A stretch of 43,177 bases of DNA from Flavobacterium columnare NBRC 100251 = ATCC 23463 (lineage in GTDB: Bacteria; Bacteroidota; Bacteroidia; Flavobacteriales; Flavobacteriaceae). The stretch lies in assembly GCF_002530675.1 (NCBI RefSeq), contig NZ_PCMX01000050.1:1-43177 (forward strand), in the 5' to 3' direction. The notes below the pieces were generated by a model. It did not search any database and was not told where the DNA came from. It saw nothing but the letters and a program-made list of their open reading frames with translations. The translations under genes were made by a program, and so were the position numbers. Shown one piece after another: positions 43,057 to 43,177 of the stretch; position 1 is the first letter of the stretch, and the number at the start of each line of letters is the position of its first letter.

Positions 43057-43177
43057 ATACCCAAAAATTAGTAAAAGTAAAATGAAACAAACAAGTTATA
43101 CCATTTAAACTTTAAAAATACTGCAAAAAGCTTTTGTATAAAACTCATAGCCTGTTATTGATTTAATTCGGCTAGAG

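Larger units (their letters stand above)
42797..43177. other. Right-end intergenic region with attenuator
   Basis: It contains a promoter-like box, a Cys-codon leader ORF and an intrinsic terminator (listed separately). The final 120 bases have no convincing start codon. The palindrome AAAAGCTTTT near 43125-43134 is the only other feature. Confidence 0.6.

Noticed and set aside
43135..43177. Start of the next gene at the right edge (frame reading PVIDLIRLE)
   Set aside because: A stop codon lies immediately upstream and there is no start codon in the frame before the window ends.
1..43177. CRISPR array, insertion sequence or prophage
   Set aside because: No regularly spaced repeats, transposase ORFs, terminal inverted repeats or phage structural genes were seen.

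Overview
The window looks like a chromosomal segment of an AT-rich Bacteroidota, class Flavobacteriia, close to Flavobacterium. The evidence is a type IX secretion gene (porT) beside menG/ubiE, a lipid-anchored TamL-type Omp85 protein, a carboxypeptidase-regulatory/DUF5686 outer-membrane protein, 2TM and bifunctional-nuclease/UVR proteins, and at least ten copies of the Bacteroidota -7 promoter box TAnnTTTG. I saw no rRNA, tRNA, CRISPR array, insertion sequence or prophage.

Layout. 0-6.5 kb: a DNA/RNA non-specific endonuclease lipoprotein converges on the elongasome operon mreB-mreC-mreD-mrdA-rodA (minus strand). 6.5-10.2 kb: a 2-Cys peroxiredoxin, a secreted hypothetical protein and purH. 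10.3-19.6 kb: a MacB/FtsX-type permease, accD without its zinc-ribbon cysteines, fbaA, tamL, a SpoU-type RNA methyltransferase, porT, ubiE and ppa. 19.6-24 kb: a 688-base gap, a DUF5686 gene broken by a one-base slip, and pdhB. 24-28.3 kb: etfB-etfA, the BFN/UVR protein, and thyA-2TM-folA. 28.6-31.4 kb: a deoxynucleoside kinase, a hypothetical protein and metK. 31.4-34.5 kb: a regulatory intergenic region and two decayed Cys/Met-metabolism PLP-enzyme genes. 34.7-42.8 kb: a five-gene operon (HEAT-like membrane protein, family-2 glycosyltransferase, TPR plus YaiO-like outer-membrane barrel, DUF4838 lipoprotein, DUF1573 lipoprotein) that looks like a synthase-dependent exopolysaccharide system. 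42.9-43.1 kb: a tiny cysteine-codon leader ORF followed by an intrinsic terminator.

The most unusual content is sulfur-amino-acid regulation by RNA. (i) A SAM-II-type aptamer lies upstream of metK and is embedded in a mutually exclusive long hairpin. (ii) A Met-codon leader with a terminator precedes the first broken PLP-enzyme gene. (iii) A Cys-codon leader (MKTNSKNINCCMCCSNS), whose stop codon overlaps an antiterminator copy of the terminator arm, sits at the right edge. The structural genes behind the Met leader are decayed by one nonsense codon and three frameshifts, while metK is intact. If the indels are real, the organism would depend more on imported methionine, or on enzymes encoded elsewhere. 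Most indels lie in homopolymers, so sequencing error must be excluded first.

All coordinates, motifs and base pairings were read by eye. Family names rest on recognised motifs, and no database search was run.
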